Assembly: GCA_965200775.1 (NCBI GenBank)
Contig: OZ241383.1
Span: forward strand, 2,170,001-2,234,000
Length of the DNA stretch: 64,000 bases
Origin: Poriferisocius sp965200775
GTDB taxonomy: Bacteria > Actinomycetota > Acidimicrobiia > Acidimicrobiales > Bin134
Direction: 5' to 3'
The notes under the pieces are model-generated. The model did not search any database. It was given only the letters and a program-made list of their open reading frames with translations, and had not been told where the DNA came from. Shown piece after piece: positions 32,330 through 41,070 of the stretch (positions are counted from its first letter, which is position 1; each line of letters starts with the position of its first letter). The translations under genes and the position numbers were made by a program.

Positions 32330-33889
32330 TTACCCCGGCCCGCGCAGGACGCGGGTCTTGCCGTACATCGAGCCGAACAGCAATCGACCGTCGTCGTCCA
32401 CGGTGACCCCCGCGCCCAGCGTGTTGAACTTGGAGCCCCCGAGCACGTAGTGGAACCTGGTTTGGCCTGTGACCCAGTCGGCCGCCTCGATGGTCCACTT
32501 CCCGTTGCGAACCCCGCATGTGTACACCAAGCCGCTCTCCTCGGCCACGAACGGCACCGAGTTGGGCGACGAGATTTCGAGGTTCACCCACGCTTCCCTC
32601 AGCTCTCTGGCCTCTGGATCCCACTCGTACTTGTGCAGGCCGTAGGGCTGGTACTCCGGCTTGTGGCCGAGCATGAAGCACAGCATCCGGGAGGCCGGGG
32701 CCGGGAAACCGTCGGGAATCGACGACGGTTCGTTGTTCACCGTCATGGCCCCGTAACCCGACACCGTGATCGACTGCTCGGTTTTGATGCCGTCCCGATC
32801 GGGGTCGCCCATGTGAGCCGGGCCGATGCCCGCGATGCGGCGGTCGGGGGCGTTGGGGAGCTGTTCCCAGTCGTCGGGAATCTCGTCGCGCCACAAAAGG
32901 GTGATGTTCACCACCTCGTCGCCGTCGCCGATCACCACGAACTTGTCCTCGTCGGGGCCGAAACCCATGAGTGACGGGGTGGTACCCGACCCCGCGCCGC
33001 CCCCGTTGCGGTAGGGCACGGTCCAGCACCCATAGGCCGGGTCGTCGGTGAGTTCGGTGCCTGTCCAGCGCAGCTTGTGGTGTTGGTCGTTGGACGAGAT
33101 GTAGATGCCGTTGTCGGAATCCACACACAGGCTGGTCCGCACCCAGCCGTACCCGGTGTTGCCCCGCTCGGCTTGGCGCTGGGCGCAGTAGTCGGCAGCC
33201 AGCTCTGCACCCCCGGCGATTTGCAACGCGTGGTAAGCGCTGAAGTCGCGCTCGAGCACCACCACCCACCCGTGGTCGGTTGACATCACCACCTTGCCGT
33301 CGAAGGTCATGTTCATCCCCACGAAATAACCCTCGATGGAGTCGGGCTTGTACCACCGGTCCCGCTCGACGATGGGTGACGCCGGGTCGGACGGGTCGGT
33401 CTCCACGTAGGCCACCGCATGGTCCTTGCGGCCCAGGAACAGGGTGTGGTCGCAGTCAAGCAGGGCGTATATCCCGTCGAGACCGGTCATGAACTTCATC
33501 GACAACCCGATGGCGTGCTCGATCAGCTCCCAGCCCTCCTTGGCATCGAGCTCGGCCAGGTTCTCCTCGAGTTCGACCACCGGTGTACGGCCCCCGCCCC
33601 CCTCGATCTCGTGGTCGGCCAACACCTCGAGGGTCTCGTAGTCGAGCTTGACGATGTTCTGGCGCCCGTTGCTCCACACCACCCGGCGACCGTCGGGGTA
33701 CGGCCCTGAGATCAGGTGACCGAAGTGGCACGGTCCCAGCCACGCGTACTGGATGTCGGCTGCCTCGTCGAGCGACTCGGTGGGGCCTTCCGGACCTGGC
33801 CCGGCCACGTTGTCCTGCTGATCGCAACGGCCGTGGGCGATGGCGTAGGAGGAGCGGGCCAGGAACGGATTGTCGGGAGCGCGGTTCAT
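32330..33889 (-). CDS. Predicted beta-propeller-like protein of unknown function
   Basis: This protein of about 519 aa lacks a signal peptide and has repeated strand-turn blocks containing Asp/Gly and aromatic residues (VWSNGRQNIVKLDYETLEVL, GIYALLDCDHTLFLGRKDHAVAY, GIYISSNDQHHKLRWTGTEL, GRLLFGSMYGKTRVLRG), as in six- or seven-bladed propellers. I do not recognise the family. It lies 60 bp upstream of galE on the same strand. A GTG at 33895 is an alternative start. Confidence 0.75.
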   Translation of the reverse strand: MNRAPDNPFLARSSYAIAHGRCDQQDNVAGPGPEGPTESLDEAADIQYAWLGPCHFGHLISGPYPDGRRVVWSNGRQNIVKLDYETLEVLADHEIEGGGGRTPVVELEENLAELDAKEGWELIEHAIGLSMKFMTGLDGIYALLDCDHTLFLGRKDHAVAYVETDPSDPASPIVERDRWYKPDSIEGYFVGMNMTFDGKVVMSTDHGWVVVLERDFSAYHALQIAGGAELAADYCAQRQAERGNTGYGWVRTSLCVDSDNGIYISSNDQHHKLRWTGTELTDDPAYGCWTVPYRNGGGAGSGTTPSLMGFGPDEDKFVVIGDGDEVVNITLLWRDEIPDDWEQLPNAPDRRIAGIGPAHMGDPDRDGIKTEQSITVSGYGAMTVNNEPSSIPDGFPAPASRMLCFMLGHKPEYQPYGLHKYEWDPEARELREAWVNLEISSPNSVPFVAEESGLVYTCGVRNGKWTIEAADWVTGQTRFHYVLGGSKFNTLGAGVTVDDDGRLLFGSMYGKTRVLRGPG

Positions 33890-33991
33890 ACCCACCCATC
33901 TTCGCCGGTGGGTGACGGGAATATCTCAGCGAACCGGCGATAACGGCCGCCTCTTTGGTTACGATGCAGGAAACAGACCGGAGGTGAGTCA

Positions 33992-34228
33992 GTGGGTGTT
34001 AGCTCTTACGTTCTGATCCAGACAGAGATGGACAAGGCCCGTCAGGTGGCCGAATCCATACGAGACATCGAAGGCGTGGTGATCTCCGAGATCATGACCG
34101 GCCCGTACGACGTGATCGCCAAGGCCGAGGCAGACTCGATGGACCAACTGGGTCGCCTTGTCGTCAGCCAGATCCAGATGGTGGACGGCATCACCCGGAC
34201 CCTCACCTGCCCCGTGGTCAACCTCTAG
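33992..34228 (+). CDS. Stand-alone Lrp/AsnC ligand-binding (RAM) domain protein
   Basis: This 78-aa protein consists only of the Lrp/AsnC C-terminal ligand-binding domain: SYVLIQTEMDKARQVAESIRDIEGVVISEIMTGPYDVIAKAEADS ... LVVSQIQMVDGITRTLTC. There is no DNA-binding helix-turn-helix. Such domains form oligomers and bind amino acids. The GTG start is preceded by GGAGGTGA. It is a single gene between divergent and convergent neighbours. Confidence 0.9.
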   Translation: MGVSSYVLIQTEMDKARQVAESIRDIEGVVISEIMTGPYDVIAKAEADSMDQLGRLVVSQIQMVDGITRTLTCPVVNL

Positions 34229-34253
34229 CTGCGGCGAATCTCTCACTGTTCAA

Positions 34254-34613
34254 CTAGCTGAGGATCATGGCCCGGATGGCGAGTCCGGCCAGGAACAAGC
34301 TGCCGCCCGCGTAGAGCAGCTCGCGCCGGTGAGCGAGTTGCAACCGGTAGCCGTACAAGATGGCCACAGCGGCGATGGCCGCGAAACCGTAGAGGCGATG
34401 CATGTCCCCTGGATCGGCGCCGGTGCGGTTCTCCAATACGACCCCCACGATCACCTGGGCGAATATGGTGGCCTGGGCAGCCACCACGAACACCCACAGC
34501 GGCCACCCCCGCATCGCTTGGCGGAAGTGGGCTCCCAGCGCCCACCCCCCGGCGGCGGCATTGGCCAGCACCACGACCCAGGAAAACCACTCGTGGAAGC
34601 TGCTCAAGGCCAT
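34254..34613 (-). CDS. Small integral membrane protein
   Basis: This 119-aa protein has four predicted membrane helices (WFSWVVVLANAAAGGWALG, WPLWVFVVAAQATIFAQVI, LYGFAAIAAVAILYGY, LYAGGSLFLAGLAIRAM) and few charges outside the loops. The family is not recognised. It follows the PIG-L deacetylase by 13 bp and converges with the RAM-domain gene. Confidence 0.75.
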   Translation of the reverse strand: MALSSFHEWFSWVVVLANAAAGGWALGAHFRQAMRGWPLWVFVVAAQATIFAQVIVGVVLENRTGADPGDMHRLYGFAAIAAVAILYGYRLQLAHRRELLYAGGSLFLAGLAIRAMILS

Positions 34614-34626
34614 TGCGGCAATGGGC

Positions 34627-35418
34627 TCAGCCGAACAGGTCGGTGGCGAAGTCGCCGTTTCGGGTCTGTCCGGGAGCGAGGTACCACTCGGTGCCGAAGG
34701 CGTCTGCGAACTGCTCGTCGTTCATCGTCCCGAAAAAGGAGTCGGCGGTGATCTGGCTGGCGTGGGCCAACATGGCGGCCTTCTTGCGATCCAGATAGGC
34801 GCTCACGTCCACCGCATGGGTTATCTCCGCTTGCTCGGTGCCGAAATCCTGCTGGTCGAGGTTCTCGGCACGGTCGGACTCCATCGCTTCGCCAAACGCC
34901 TCAACCTCCTCCATCTGCCGCAGGATCCGAGTGCGGTTCATGGTGGAGTAGAACACCTGGTCCACCCCGGCCTTTCTGGCCGCTTCCACCCCGACCCGGT
35001 GGACCTGGATGTGGTCGGGATGGCCGTAGCCGCCGTGGTCGTCGTACAAGGTGAGCACATCGGCTGACTCCTCGATCAAGACCTCGGCCAGGCGTGCTGC
35101 CGCTTCGCCCACATCGGCTTGCCAGAAGCAGGCCGGGTTGTCGTTTGCGGGGTCCCCGGCCATGCCCGAGTCCTCGTAACCCAGGAACTCCACCCGGTGG
35201 GCGCCGATGATTCGAGCCGAGTCCAAGGTCTCGGAGGCTCGGCGGTCACCCAGCGCCTCCCCCGGGGCCAGCGCACCGGGTGCCGGCTCCCCCTGCTCCC
35301 CCCGGGTGGCCAGCACCAGCACCACTCGATGGCCGTTCTCGACCGCCTTCATCATCGAGCCCGACGTGGCGATGGCCTCGTCGTCGGGGTGAGCGTGGAA
35401 GTTGACCATCGTGGCCAC
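34627..35418 (-). CDS. PIG-L family deacetylase (LmbE-like)
   Basis: This 263-aa zinc-dependent deacetylase has the metal-binding motif AHPDDE (NFHAHPDDEAIATSGSM), a second motif LTLYDDHGGYGHPDHIQVH with the conserved HPDH, and LATRGEQGEP. In Actinobacteria, relatives include MshB and Mca of mycothiol metabolism; this could be either, or an uncharacterised member. The GTG start shares one base with the stop of the AMACR-like gene. An ATG at 35409 is an alternative. Confidence 0.9.
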   Translation of the reverse strand: MATMVNFHAHPDDEAIATSGSMMKAVENGHRVVLVLATRGEQGEPAPGALAPGEALGDRRASETLDSARIIGAHRVEFLGYEDSGMAGDPANDNPACFWQADVGEAAARLAEVLIEESADVLTLYDDHGGYGHPDHIQVHRVGVEAARKAGVDQVFYSTMNRTRILRQMEEVEAFGEAMESDRAENLDQQDFGTEQAEITHAVDVSAYLDRKKAAMLAHASQITADSFFGTMNDEQFADAFGTEWYLAPGQTRNGDFATDLFG

Positions 35419-36554
35419 TATCTCACCGCTCCAGACTCCTGCAGGGCGGCCAACTCTGCTTCGTCGAACCCCCAGTCGGCCAGCGCCTCACCGGTGTGTT
35501 GGCCGGGGTTCGGGGACGGGCGGGAGACGCTGGTGGGGGTGCGGCTGAAGCGAGGGGCGGGACCGGGTTGTATGGCCCCTCCCACCTCCACGAACGTGCC
35601 CCGTGCCACGTTGTGGGGATGCTCCGGGGCCTCGGCCAGGCTGAGCACCGGCGCGAAGCACACGTCGGAGCCGTCGAGGATCTCGCACCACTGTGCCCTG
35701 GTCTTTGTCTTCACCGCTTCGGCCATCCGGTTCCGCATCTCCGGCCAGGTGGAGCGGTCGTTCTGGTCGATGCCATCGACATCGATCCTCACCTTCTCCA
35801 CCATCTCGGCGAAGAACTGGGGCTCCAGCGAGCCGAACGACACGTACTCGCCGTCGGCGCACTCGTACACGTCGTAGAACCAGGCGCCGGTGTCCAACAG
35901 GTTGGTGCCCCGAGCGCCCCACGCTCCCAAGCCGTGGAGGCCGTACATCATGGTGATGAGCAGGGCCGATCCCTCCACCATGGAGGCGTCCACCACCTGG
36001 CCCCGGCCCGACGAGCGGGCCTCCAGCATCCCGGCCAGCATCCCCAGGGCCAGCAGCATCCCGCCCCCGCCGAAATCACCGGCCAGGTTTACCGGTGGCA
36101 CCGGTGCCTCCCCCGCTCGGCCGATGGCCCCCAGCACCCCGGACAGAGCGATGTAGTTGATGTCGTGGCCCGCCATGGCCGAGTAAGGGCCGTCCTGGCC
36201 CCACCCGGTCATCCGCCCGTACACCAGCTTGGGGTTGCGGGCCATGCACGCTTCGGGACCGATGCCCAGGCGTTCGGCCACCCCGGGGCGGAACCCTTCG
36301 ATCAGCCCGTCGGCGTTCGCCACCAGCTTCAGCACCGTCTCCGGGCCGTCGGGGTGCTTGAGGTCGACGCCCACGCTCCGGCGTCCCCGGTTCAACAGGT
36401 CGGCCGATGGGGTGTCGGGTACAGGGTTGCGCACCCGGTCGGCCCGGTCGATCCGCAGCACATCGGCCCCCAGATCGGCCAGCATCATGGCCGCGAACGG
36501 TCCCGGCCCGATCCCGGCTATCTCCACCACGCGAATGCCCTTCAACGGCCCCAT
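35418..36554 (-). CDS. CoA-transferase family III, alpha-methylacyl-CoA racemase-like
   Basis: This 378-aa class III CoA-transferase fold protein begins MGPLKGIRVVEIAGIGPGPFAAMMLADLGADVLRIDR. The racemase triad appears as His in MAGHDINYIALSG, Asp in LAGDFGGGGMLLALGM and Glu in GSLEPQFFAEM, which favours alpha-methylacyl-CoA racemase over a true CoA transferase. AMACR allows beta-oxidation of methyl-branched or sterol-derived acyl-CoAs. The ATG is preceded by AGGAGGAAG. It is followed directly by the PIG-L gene. Confidence 0.9.
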   Translation of the reverse strand: MGPLKGIRVVEIAGIGPGPFAAMMLADLGADVLRIDRADRVRNPVPDTPSADLLNRGRRSVGVDLKHPDGPETVLKLVANADGLIEGFRPGVAERLGIGPEACMARNPKLVYGRMTGWGQDGPYSAMAGHDINYIALSGVLGAIGRAGEAPVPPVNLAGDFGGGGMLLALGMLAGMLEARSSGRGQVVDASMVEGSALLITMMYGLHGLGAWGARGTNLLDTGAWFYDVYECADGEYVSFGSLEPQFFAEMVEKVRIDVDGIDQNDRSTWPEMRNRMAEAVKTKTRAQWCEILDGSDVCFAPVLSLAEAPEHPHNVARGTFVEVGGAIQPGPAPRFSRTPTSVSRPSPNPGQHTGEALADWGFDEAELAALQESGAVR

Positions 36555-36655
36555 GCTTCCTCCTGTTGGCTCGACGCTGGTTCGGTTGGACAATGTGAGC
36601 TCGTGGCCGGCTTCGCCATGGGCGATGTCGGCGGCGATCCGGCCGTCGGCAATGC

Positions 36656-37477
36656 TCAGGCGGGAGCGGCGACAGTGAGACGGGCCATCTCCCGGCGCAG
36701 GGGGTAGTGGTCGGCCACTGCGAAGTGCTGGGTGCAGCGCTCGTCCCACAGGATTACATCGCCCTCGGTCCACTCGTAGCGCATGGTGTGGTTGGGCTGG
36801 GTGGCCTGCTCGTAGATGAGGTTGAGCAGGGCGTCGCTCTCGGCCCAGTCGAACCCAACCAGGTGGCTGGTGAAGTTCTTGTTCACGTTGACATGACGGC
36901 GGCCGGTGTCGGGATGAACGGCGATCACCGGGCGCTCGGTGCCGGGGAACTGCTCCCGGGTGCGATCAACCAGATCGGCCCCGGCCTTGGAGATGAACGA
37001 CTGCCCCGGCCCCATGTCGTGCCAGGCGGTCACCCCCTCCAGCCGGTCTCGCAGGGTCTCCGACAGGCTGTCGTAGGCGGCGTACATGCTGGCGAAGATG
37101 GTGTCGCCGCCCCGGGGCGGCATCTCGATTGCCCGCAGGGTCCCCAGGATTGGAGCGTCCGGGTCCCAAGTGACATCGGTGTGCCATTTGTCCTGGTAGG
37201 GCGGGCGGTTCTCGTCGTCCACGATGCGCTCAACCTTGGCCTCGACCGCACCGGCCACCCTGCCGATTGGATGGATGTAGGGACGCCCCCACCCCGACAC
37301 CAAATCCATCTGGTGGGAGTCGTCGATGGACTGCTCGGGGAACACCAGCACCAGATACTCCAGCAGCAGGCGGTACAGCTCGTCTCGCCGGCTTTCGCTC
37401 AACGGCCGGCGCAGGTCTATGCCCGTTACCCGGGCCCCTAGCACCCCTCCGATCGGCTCCACCTGCCATGCCTGCAT
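36656..37477 (-). CDS. TauD/TfdA family alpha-ketoglutarate dioxygenase
   Basis: This 273-aa Fe(II)/2-oxoglutarate dioxygenase has the iron ligands His-x-Asp in DKWHTDVTWDPDAP and the distal His in DERCTQHFAVADHYPLRRE, with the arginine that binds 2-oxoglutarate near the end. N-terminal features are GARVTGIDLRRPLS and VLVFPEQSID. The ATG at 37477 is preferred since AAGGAG lies six bases before it. Family members oxidise taurine, aryloxyalkanoates and alkyl sulfates; the substrate here is unknown. Confidence 0.9.
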   Translation of the reverse strand: MQAWQVEPIGGVLGARVTGIDLRRPLSESRRDELYRLLLEYLVLVFPEQSIDDSHQMDLVSGWGRPYIHPIGRVAGAVEAKVERIVDDENRPPYQDKWHTDVTWDPDAPILGTLRAIEMPPRGGDTIFASMYAAYDSLSETLRDRLEGVTAWHDMGPGQSFISKAGADLVDRTREQFPGTERPVIAVHPDTGRRHVNVNKNFTSHLVGFDWAESDALLNLIYEQATQPNHTMRYEWTEGDVILWDERCTQHFAVADHYPLRREMARLTVAAPA

Positions 37478-37532
37478 ACCGGGCTCCTTGGTTAACTGAC
37501 TAACGCTGGACAATCGAGAATGAACCGAGGGC

Positions 37533-38189
37533 CTAGAAGAACCCTCGGCCCTGTACCGCGGCGTTGGCCAGCCACACCTCGAAATCCTGAATCGACTGGG
37601 TCATGGCCTGGCCGATGAGATCCAGCTTCCGCACCTGGTCGATGCGAGCGGTGGCCTGCTCCAGCTCCCGTTTGGACAGCAACTCGCCGAAAATGCCGCA
37701 AGCGTGGGCCAGACAGATGATGACCACGTCGCGGGGGCTGGGGACGGCGTCGCTGAACAACACCCCCATGATCCGCAGCTTCACCTCACGCTCGGCCTCG
37801 CCGTCAACCAACGGGTAGCGGCGGGAGCGGAACACCCACAGGAACCGGTCGTCCTGGCGTTCGAGGATGCCCCGCTCCACCAGACGGCTGAGCGCTTCCT
37901 CTCTGATCTCGGGTGCCCGGCGGGTGATCTGCTCAACCCAGTGGCGGGCGTCGTTCTGCTCCCCCTCGGCAATCTGAGCCAGCGTCGAGTCCAGAAGGCT
38001 GTCCCCCACCGGGGTGGAATCAACCAGGATCAGGTTCTCCAGATCGGTGTCGATCCGGTTCTCCATGGCCAGCTCCATCAGCACGGCACCGGCGATGGCA
38101 CGGTCCATGGCCGACTGGGGAACGTTTACGAACTTCCCATCGTCGTCCCGGAGCAGGAGAAGGAGGATTTCCTCGGCAAATCTCAGCAT
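37533..38189 (-). CDS. GPP34 family (GOLPH3-like) protein
   Basis: This 218-aa protein matches the GPP34/GOLPH3 family: LRFAEEILLLLLRDDDGKF at the N-terminus, AIAGAVLMELAMENRID, ILVDSTPVGDSLLD, LVERGILERQDDRFLWVFRSRRYPLVD and VIICLAHACGIF. Bacterial members are common in Actinobacteria and probably bind phosphoinositide-like lipids at the membrane; the exact function is unknown. Confidence 0.85.
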   Translation of the reverse strand: MLRFAEEILLLLLRDDDGKFVNVPQSAMDRAIAGAVLMELAMENRIDTDLENLILVDSTPVGDSLLDSTLAQIAEGEQNDARHWVEQITRRAPEIREEALSRLVERGILERQDDRFLWVFRSRRYPLVDGEAEREVKLRIMGVLFSDAVPSPRDVVIICLAHACGIFGELLSKRELEQATARIDQVRKLDLIGQAMTQSIQDFEVWLANAAVQGRGFF

Positions 38190-38216
38190 GGCCCCAACGT
38201 TAGGCGATGAGTTTGG

Positions 38217-39356
38217 CTAGTTGCCGCCCTCGGTGATGGTGACCTCACGGCGGGCGAAGTCGTTTCCGTAAACGTCGTAACCCGCGTCGACGAGGTTGTC
38301 CACCGCTTCCTGTGCGATGTCGGTTCGGAACGCACCGTCGTCGGGAGTCGATTGCAGAACTCCCTGGAACTCGGCGATCACGATGGTCTGGTCGTACAAC
38401 GCCTGATCCATGAGGCCGACCCCGCCGGGCGATGGCCAGATGAGGGCGTTGATCTCGTTCATCATCCACGCCTGGTGGCCCGGGCCGCCGAACGGCGGAG
38501 AAGCGGCCACCACAATGTCAACGCACTCGTCGAAGTTGTCACGGCAGTGGATCCATCCCCGCAATGACGCTTCCACGAACCGGACCGCTATGTCGCGGTA
38601 CTCGGAATCGGTTTCCAGCTTGTCGGCGTCGGCCCAGATGGCGTCCTGCAACATGGCGGTGCCGACGTCGTTCCAGTCGATGACCGCAAGGTCCTCGGGC
38701 TGGAACAGCTCGCCGGTCTCGGGGTTGATGGTCTCGAGCACCAGGGCGTACTCGTTGTAGATCATGGCCTGGGCGGCATCGATGTCGCCATTGATGAGCG
38801 CGGTCATGTTGAAGTCCTGCTGAACCAGGGTTACATCTGTCTGGGGATCGAGACCCACGCTTTCCAGCCCGGCGAACAGCTCGAACTCGTTGCCGAAGCC
38901 CCAGTTCCCCACATTCTTGCCGGCCAGGTCGGTGGGCCCGTTGATGCCGGATTCCACGAACGACACCTGAAGGGTGCCGCTGCGCTGGAACACCTGGGCG
39001 ATGTTGGTGATGTTCAGACCCTCCTCGCGGGGCACGAGCCCGCGGGGAACCCAGGAGATGGCGAAGTCGGCAGCACCGGAGTCGAGAACTGTGGCGGGCA
39101 CGATGTCCACACCGCCGTCGAGGATGGTCACATCGAGGCCGACATCCTCGTAGAAGCCGAGGTCGCGGGCCGCAAAGTAGCCGGCGAACTGCGACTGCGG
39201 GACCCACTGAAGCTGCAACGAGACTGGCTGGAGTTCGGCAGGCGCGTCGCTGCTGCTGTCATCGTCGTTGCCGCACCCTGCGGCCACCAACACCAGCGCA
39301 AGCAGCACTGCGATCAGGCTCCAAAGGGTCCGGGTTGAACGGTGTCGTTTGGTCAT
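38217..39356 (-). CDS. ABC transporter substrate-binding lipoprotein (NMT1/THI5-like)
   Basis: This 379-aa exported lipoprotein has a signal peptide with lipobox LVAAGC and an NMT1/THI5-type periplasmic binding domain (VSLQLQWVPQSQFAGYFAARDLGFYEDVGLDVTILDGG, TVLDSGAADFAISWVP). This group binds pyrimidine-like thiamine precursors, riboflavin, nitrate/taurine-type or other small ligands. It starts the gene order SBP < permease < ATPase < permease when read against transcription. With the pyrimidine catabolic enzymes transcribed upstream, uptake of a pyrimidine or its breakdown product is a fair inference. Confidence 0.9.
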   Translation of the reverse strand: MTKRHRSTRTLWSLIAVLLALVLVAAGCGNDDDSSSDAPAELQPVSLQLQWVPQSQFAGYFAARDLGFYEDVGLDVTILDGGVDIVPATVLDSGAADFAISWVPRGLVPREEGLNITNIAQVFQRSGTLQVSFVESGINGPTDLAGKNVGNWGFGNEFELFAGLESVGLDPQTDVTLVQQDFNMTALINGDIDAAQAMIYNEYALVLETINPETGELFQPEDLAVIDWNDVGTAMLQDAIWADADKLETDSEYRDIAVRFVEASLRGWIHCRDNFDECVDIVVAASPPFGGPGHQAWMMNEINALIWPSPGGVGLMDQALYDQTIVIAEFQGVLQSTPDDGAFRTDIAQEAVDNLVDAGYDVYGNDFARREVTITEGGN

Positions 39357-39427
39357 GGGAATCACGTACCTCCACTTGAGAAGCGAAAAGTCGGAGAAGG
39401 AAAAATGAACGGTAGCACAAGCTGGGA

Positions 39428-40207
39428 TCAGCCGTCCTTGCCCCGGGCACGGAGCAGCGAGTGCCAGGGCATCGCCACCCGCTCCAGCACGACGGCGGCG
39501 AAGTGCAGCACGATACCGATGGCGGTGCCGGCGAACACCGCCGCCCATGCATAGTCGTATCGGGTGAGTCCGGCCGACTGGGTGATCATCGGGCCGAGGG
39601 CATCCTGCCGCCCGCCAAAGTACTCGGCCACGATGGCGGCGATAACGGCCAGCGAGGTGGAGAGCTTCAGCGCCGAGAAGAAGAACGGCATGGCGTTGGG
39701 AATCCGCACCTCCCGGGTGGTGCGCCAACGGCCGGCGGCGTAGGAATCCATGAGTTCGATCTGGCTCCGGTCAACCTGGGTAAGGCCCTTTGACGTGTTG
39801 ATGAAGATTGGGAAGAACACCAGCGCCATCACGATGGCCTGGTTGGAGCGGGCTGAGGTTAGGCCGAACCAGTTGTTGAATATCGGGGCCAAAGCGATGA
39901 TGGGGATGGCGTTGATGGCCACGGCCAGCGGGGTGATTGTCTCGTTTGCGGTGCGGAACCGGGTTACCAGCAGTGCGGCCAGAGTTCCGAGGATGATGCC
40001 GGCAATCAGCCCGGTGACAATCGCAAACCCGGTGATCCGGGTCCCCTTGAACACCGCGTCCCAGTTGTCGATGAGGGCTCCTACGATCTCGCTAGGCGCG
40101 GGCAGTACGAACCCGTCGGGGTTGAGCAGGCCCAGAGCGCCCTCCCACAACCCGAGCAGCGCCAGCCCGGCCACAATGGGTGCGGAAAACCCCTTGAGGG
40201 CGTTCAC
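39428..40207 (-). CDS. ABC transporter permease
   Basis: This 259-aa integral membrane permease of the SsuC/TauC/ThiX type has about six helices and the EAA-like loop LMDSYAAGRWRTTREVRIPNAMPFFFSALK. It overlaps the ATPase gene by four bases. It pairs with the second permease of the same cluster (41067-42074), so the transporter probably uses a heterodimeric channel. Confidence 0.93.
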   Translation of the reverse strand: MNALKGFSAPIVAGLALLGLWEGALGLLNPDGFVLPAPSEIVGALIDNWDAVFKGTRITGFAIVTGLIAGIILGTLAALLVTRFRTANETITPLAVAINAIPIIALAPIFNNWFGLTSARSNQAIVMALVFFPIFINTSKGLTQVDRSQIELMDSYAAGRWRTTREVRIPNAMPFFFSALKLSTSLAVIAAIVAEYFGGRQDALGPMITQSAGLTRYDYAWAAVFAGTAIGIVLHFAAVVLERVAMPWHSLLRARGKDG

Positions 40208-41070
40208 TGTTCCACTTCCCGCAGGGCGGTTCGCACCTCGGTGACCTTGGTGAAGAAACCGGGGTCGTCGCGGGTGGAGGCGCTTCGCTCACCGAGGGCA
40301 ACTTCGACGACGGACGCGATCCTGCCGGGACGGGGGGACATCACCACCACCCGGGTGGAGAGGTACACCGCCTCGGGAATCGAGTGGGTTACGAAGACGA
40401 GCGTGGTCCCGGTCTCCTTCCAGATGCGAAGCAGCTCGTCCTGCATGTGCTCGCGGGTCATCTCGTCGAGCGCTCCGAACGGTTCGTCCATTAGGAGCAG
40501 CGATGGGCTGAACGCCAGTGCCCGTGCGATGGCCACCCGCTGCTGCATACCGCCGGACAGCTCGGACGGGTGGTGGTTGGCGAACTCGCCCAGCTTCACC
40601 AGCTCCAGCATTTCGGCAGCCCGGCCCTTGCGGTCGGCTTTCGACCATCCCATCAGCTCGAGCGGCAGCTCGATGTTCTTGGCCGCGGTGCGCCAGTCGA
40701 ACAGCCCCGCCGTCTGGAACGCCATCCCGTAGTCCCGGTCGAGTCGGGCCTGCTCGGCCGGCTTGCCGTTGACCGCCACAGAACCGCTCGACGGCGGCAC
40801 CAGGGAGGCAATCAGCCGCAGCAGGGTGCTCTTGCCACACCCAGATGGACCGATGAGGGTGACGAACTCCCCCGGCTCAACCACCAAGTCGACGTCGGTG
40901 AGGGCTTCCACCTGGTTGCTCTTGCCCGGGTTGAACACCTTGGACACGGCCCGGATGTCGATCATGGGCAAAAGGCCGCCGGCTTCCCCGGCATCACCGG
41001 TTGGTTCGGCATCATTGGCCCCGGCGTCGCCCGTGGATGCGGCATCGTGAGTGGCCCCGGCGTCGCTCAT
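40204..41070 (-). CDS. ABC transporter ATP-binding protein
   Basis: This 288-aa ATPase of the SsuB/TauB type has Walker A GPSGCGKST, the Q-loop in MAFQTAGLFDW, signature LSGGMQQRVA, Walker B LLLMDEPFGALD and switch His in VFVTHSIPEA. The first 35 residues are an Ala/Asp/Gly-rich, probably disordered extension; an internal ATG before IDIRAVSKVF could be the true start. It overlaps permease genes on both sides. Confidence 0.94.
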   Translation of the reverse strand: MSDAGATHDAASTGDAGANDAEPTGDAGEAGGLLPMIDIRAVSKVFNPGKSNQVEALTDVDLVVEPGEFVTLIGPSGCGKSTLLRLIASLVPPSSGSVAVNGKPAEQARLDRDYGMAFQTAGLFDWRTAAKNIELPLELMGWSKADRKGRAAEMLELVKLGEFANHHPSELSGGMQQRVAIARALAFSPSLLLMDEPFGALDEMTREHMQDELLRIWKETGTTLVFVTHSIPEAVYLSTRVVVMSPRPGRIASVVEVALGERSASTRDDPGFFTKVTEVRTALREVEQ

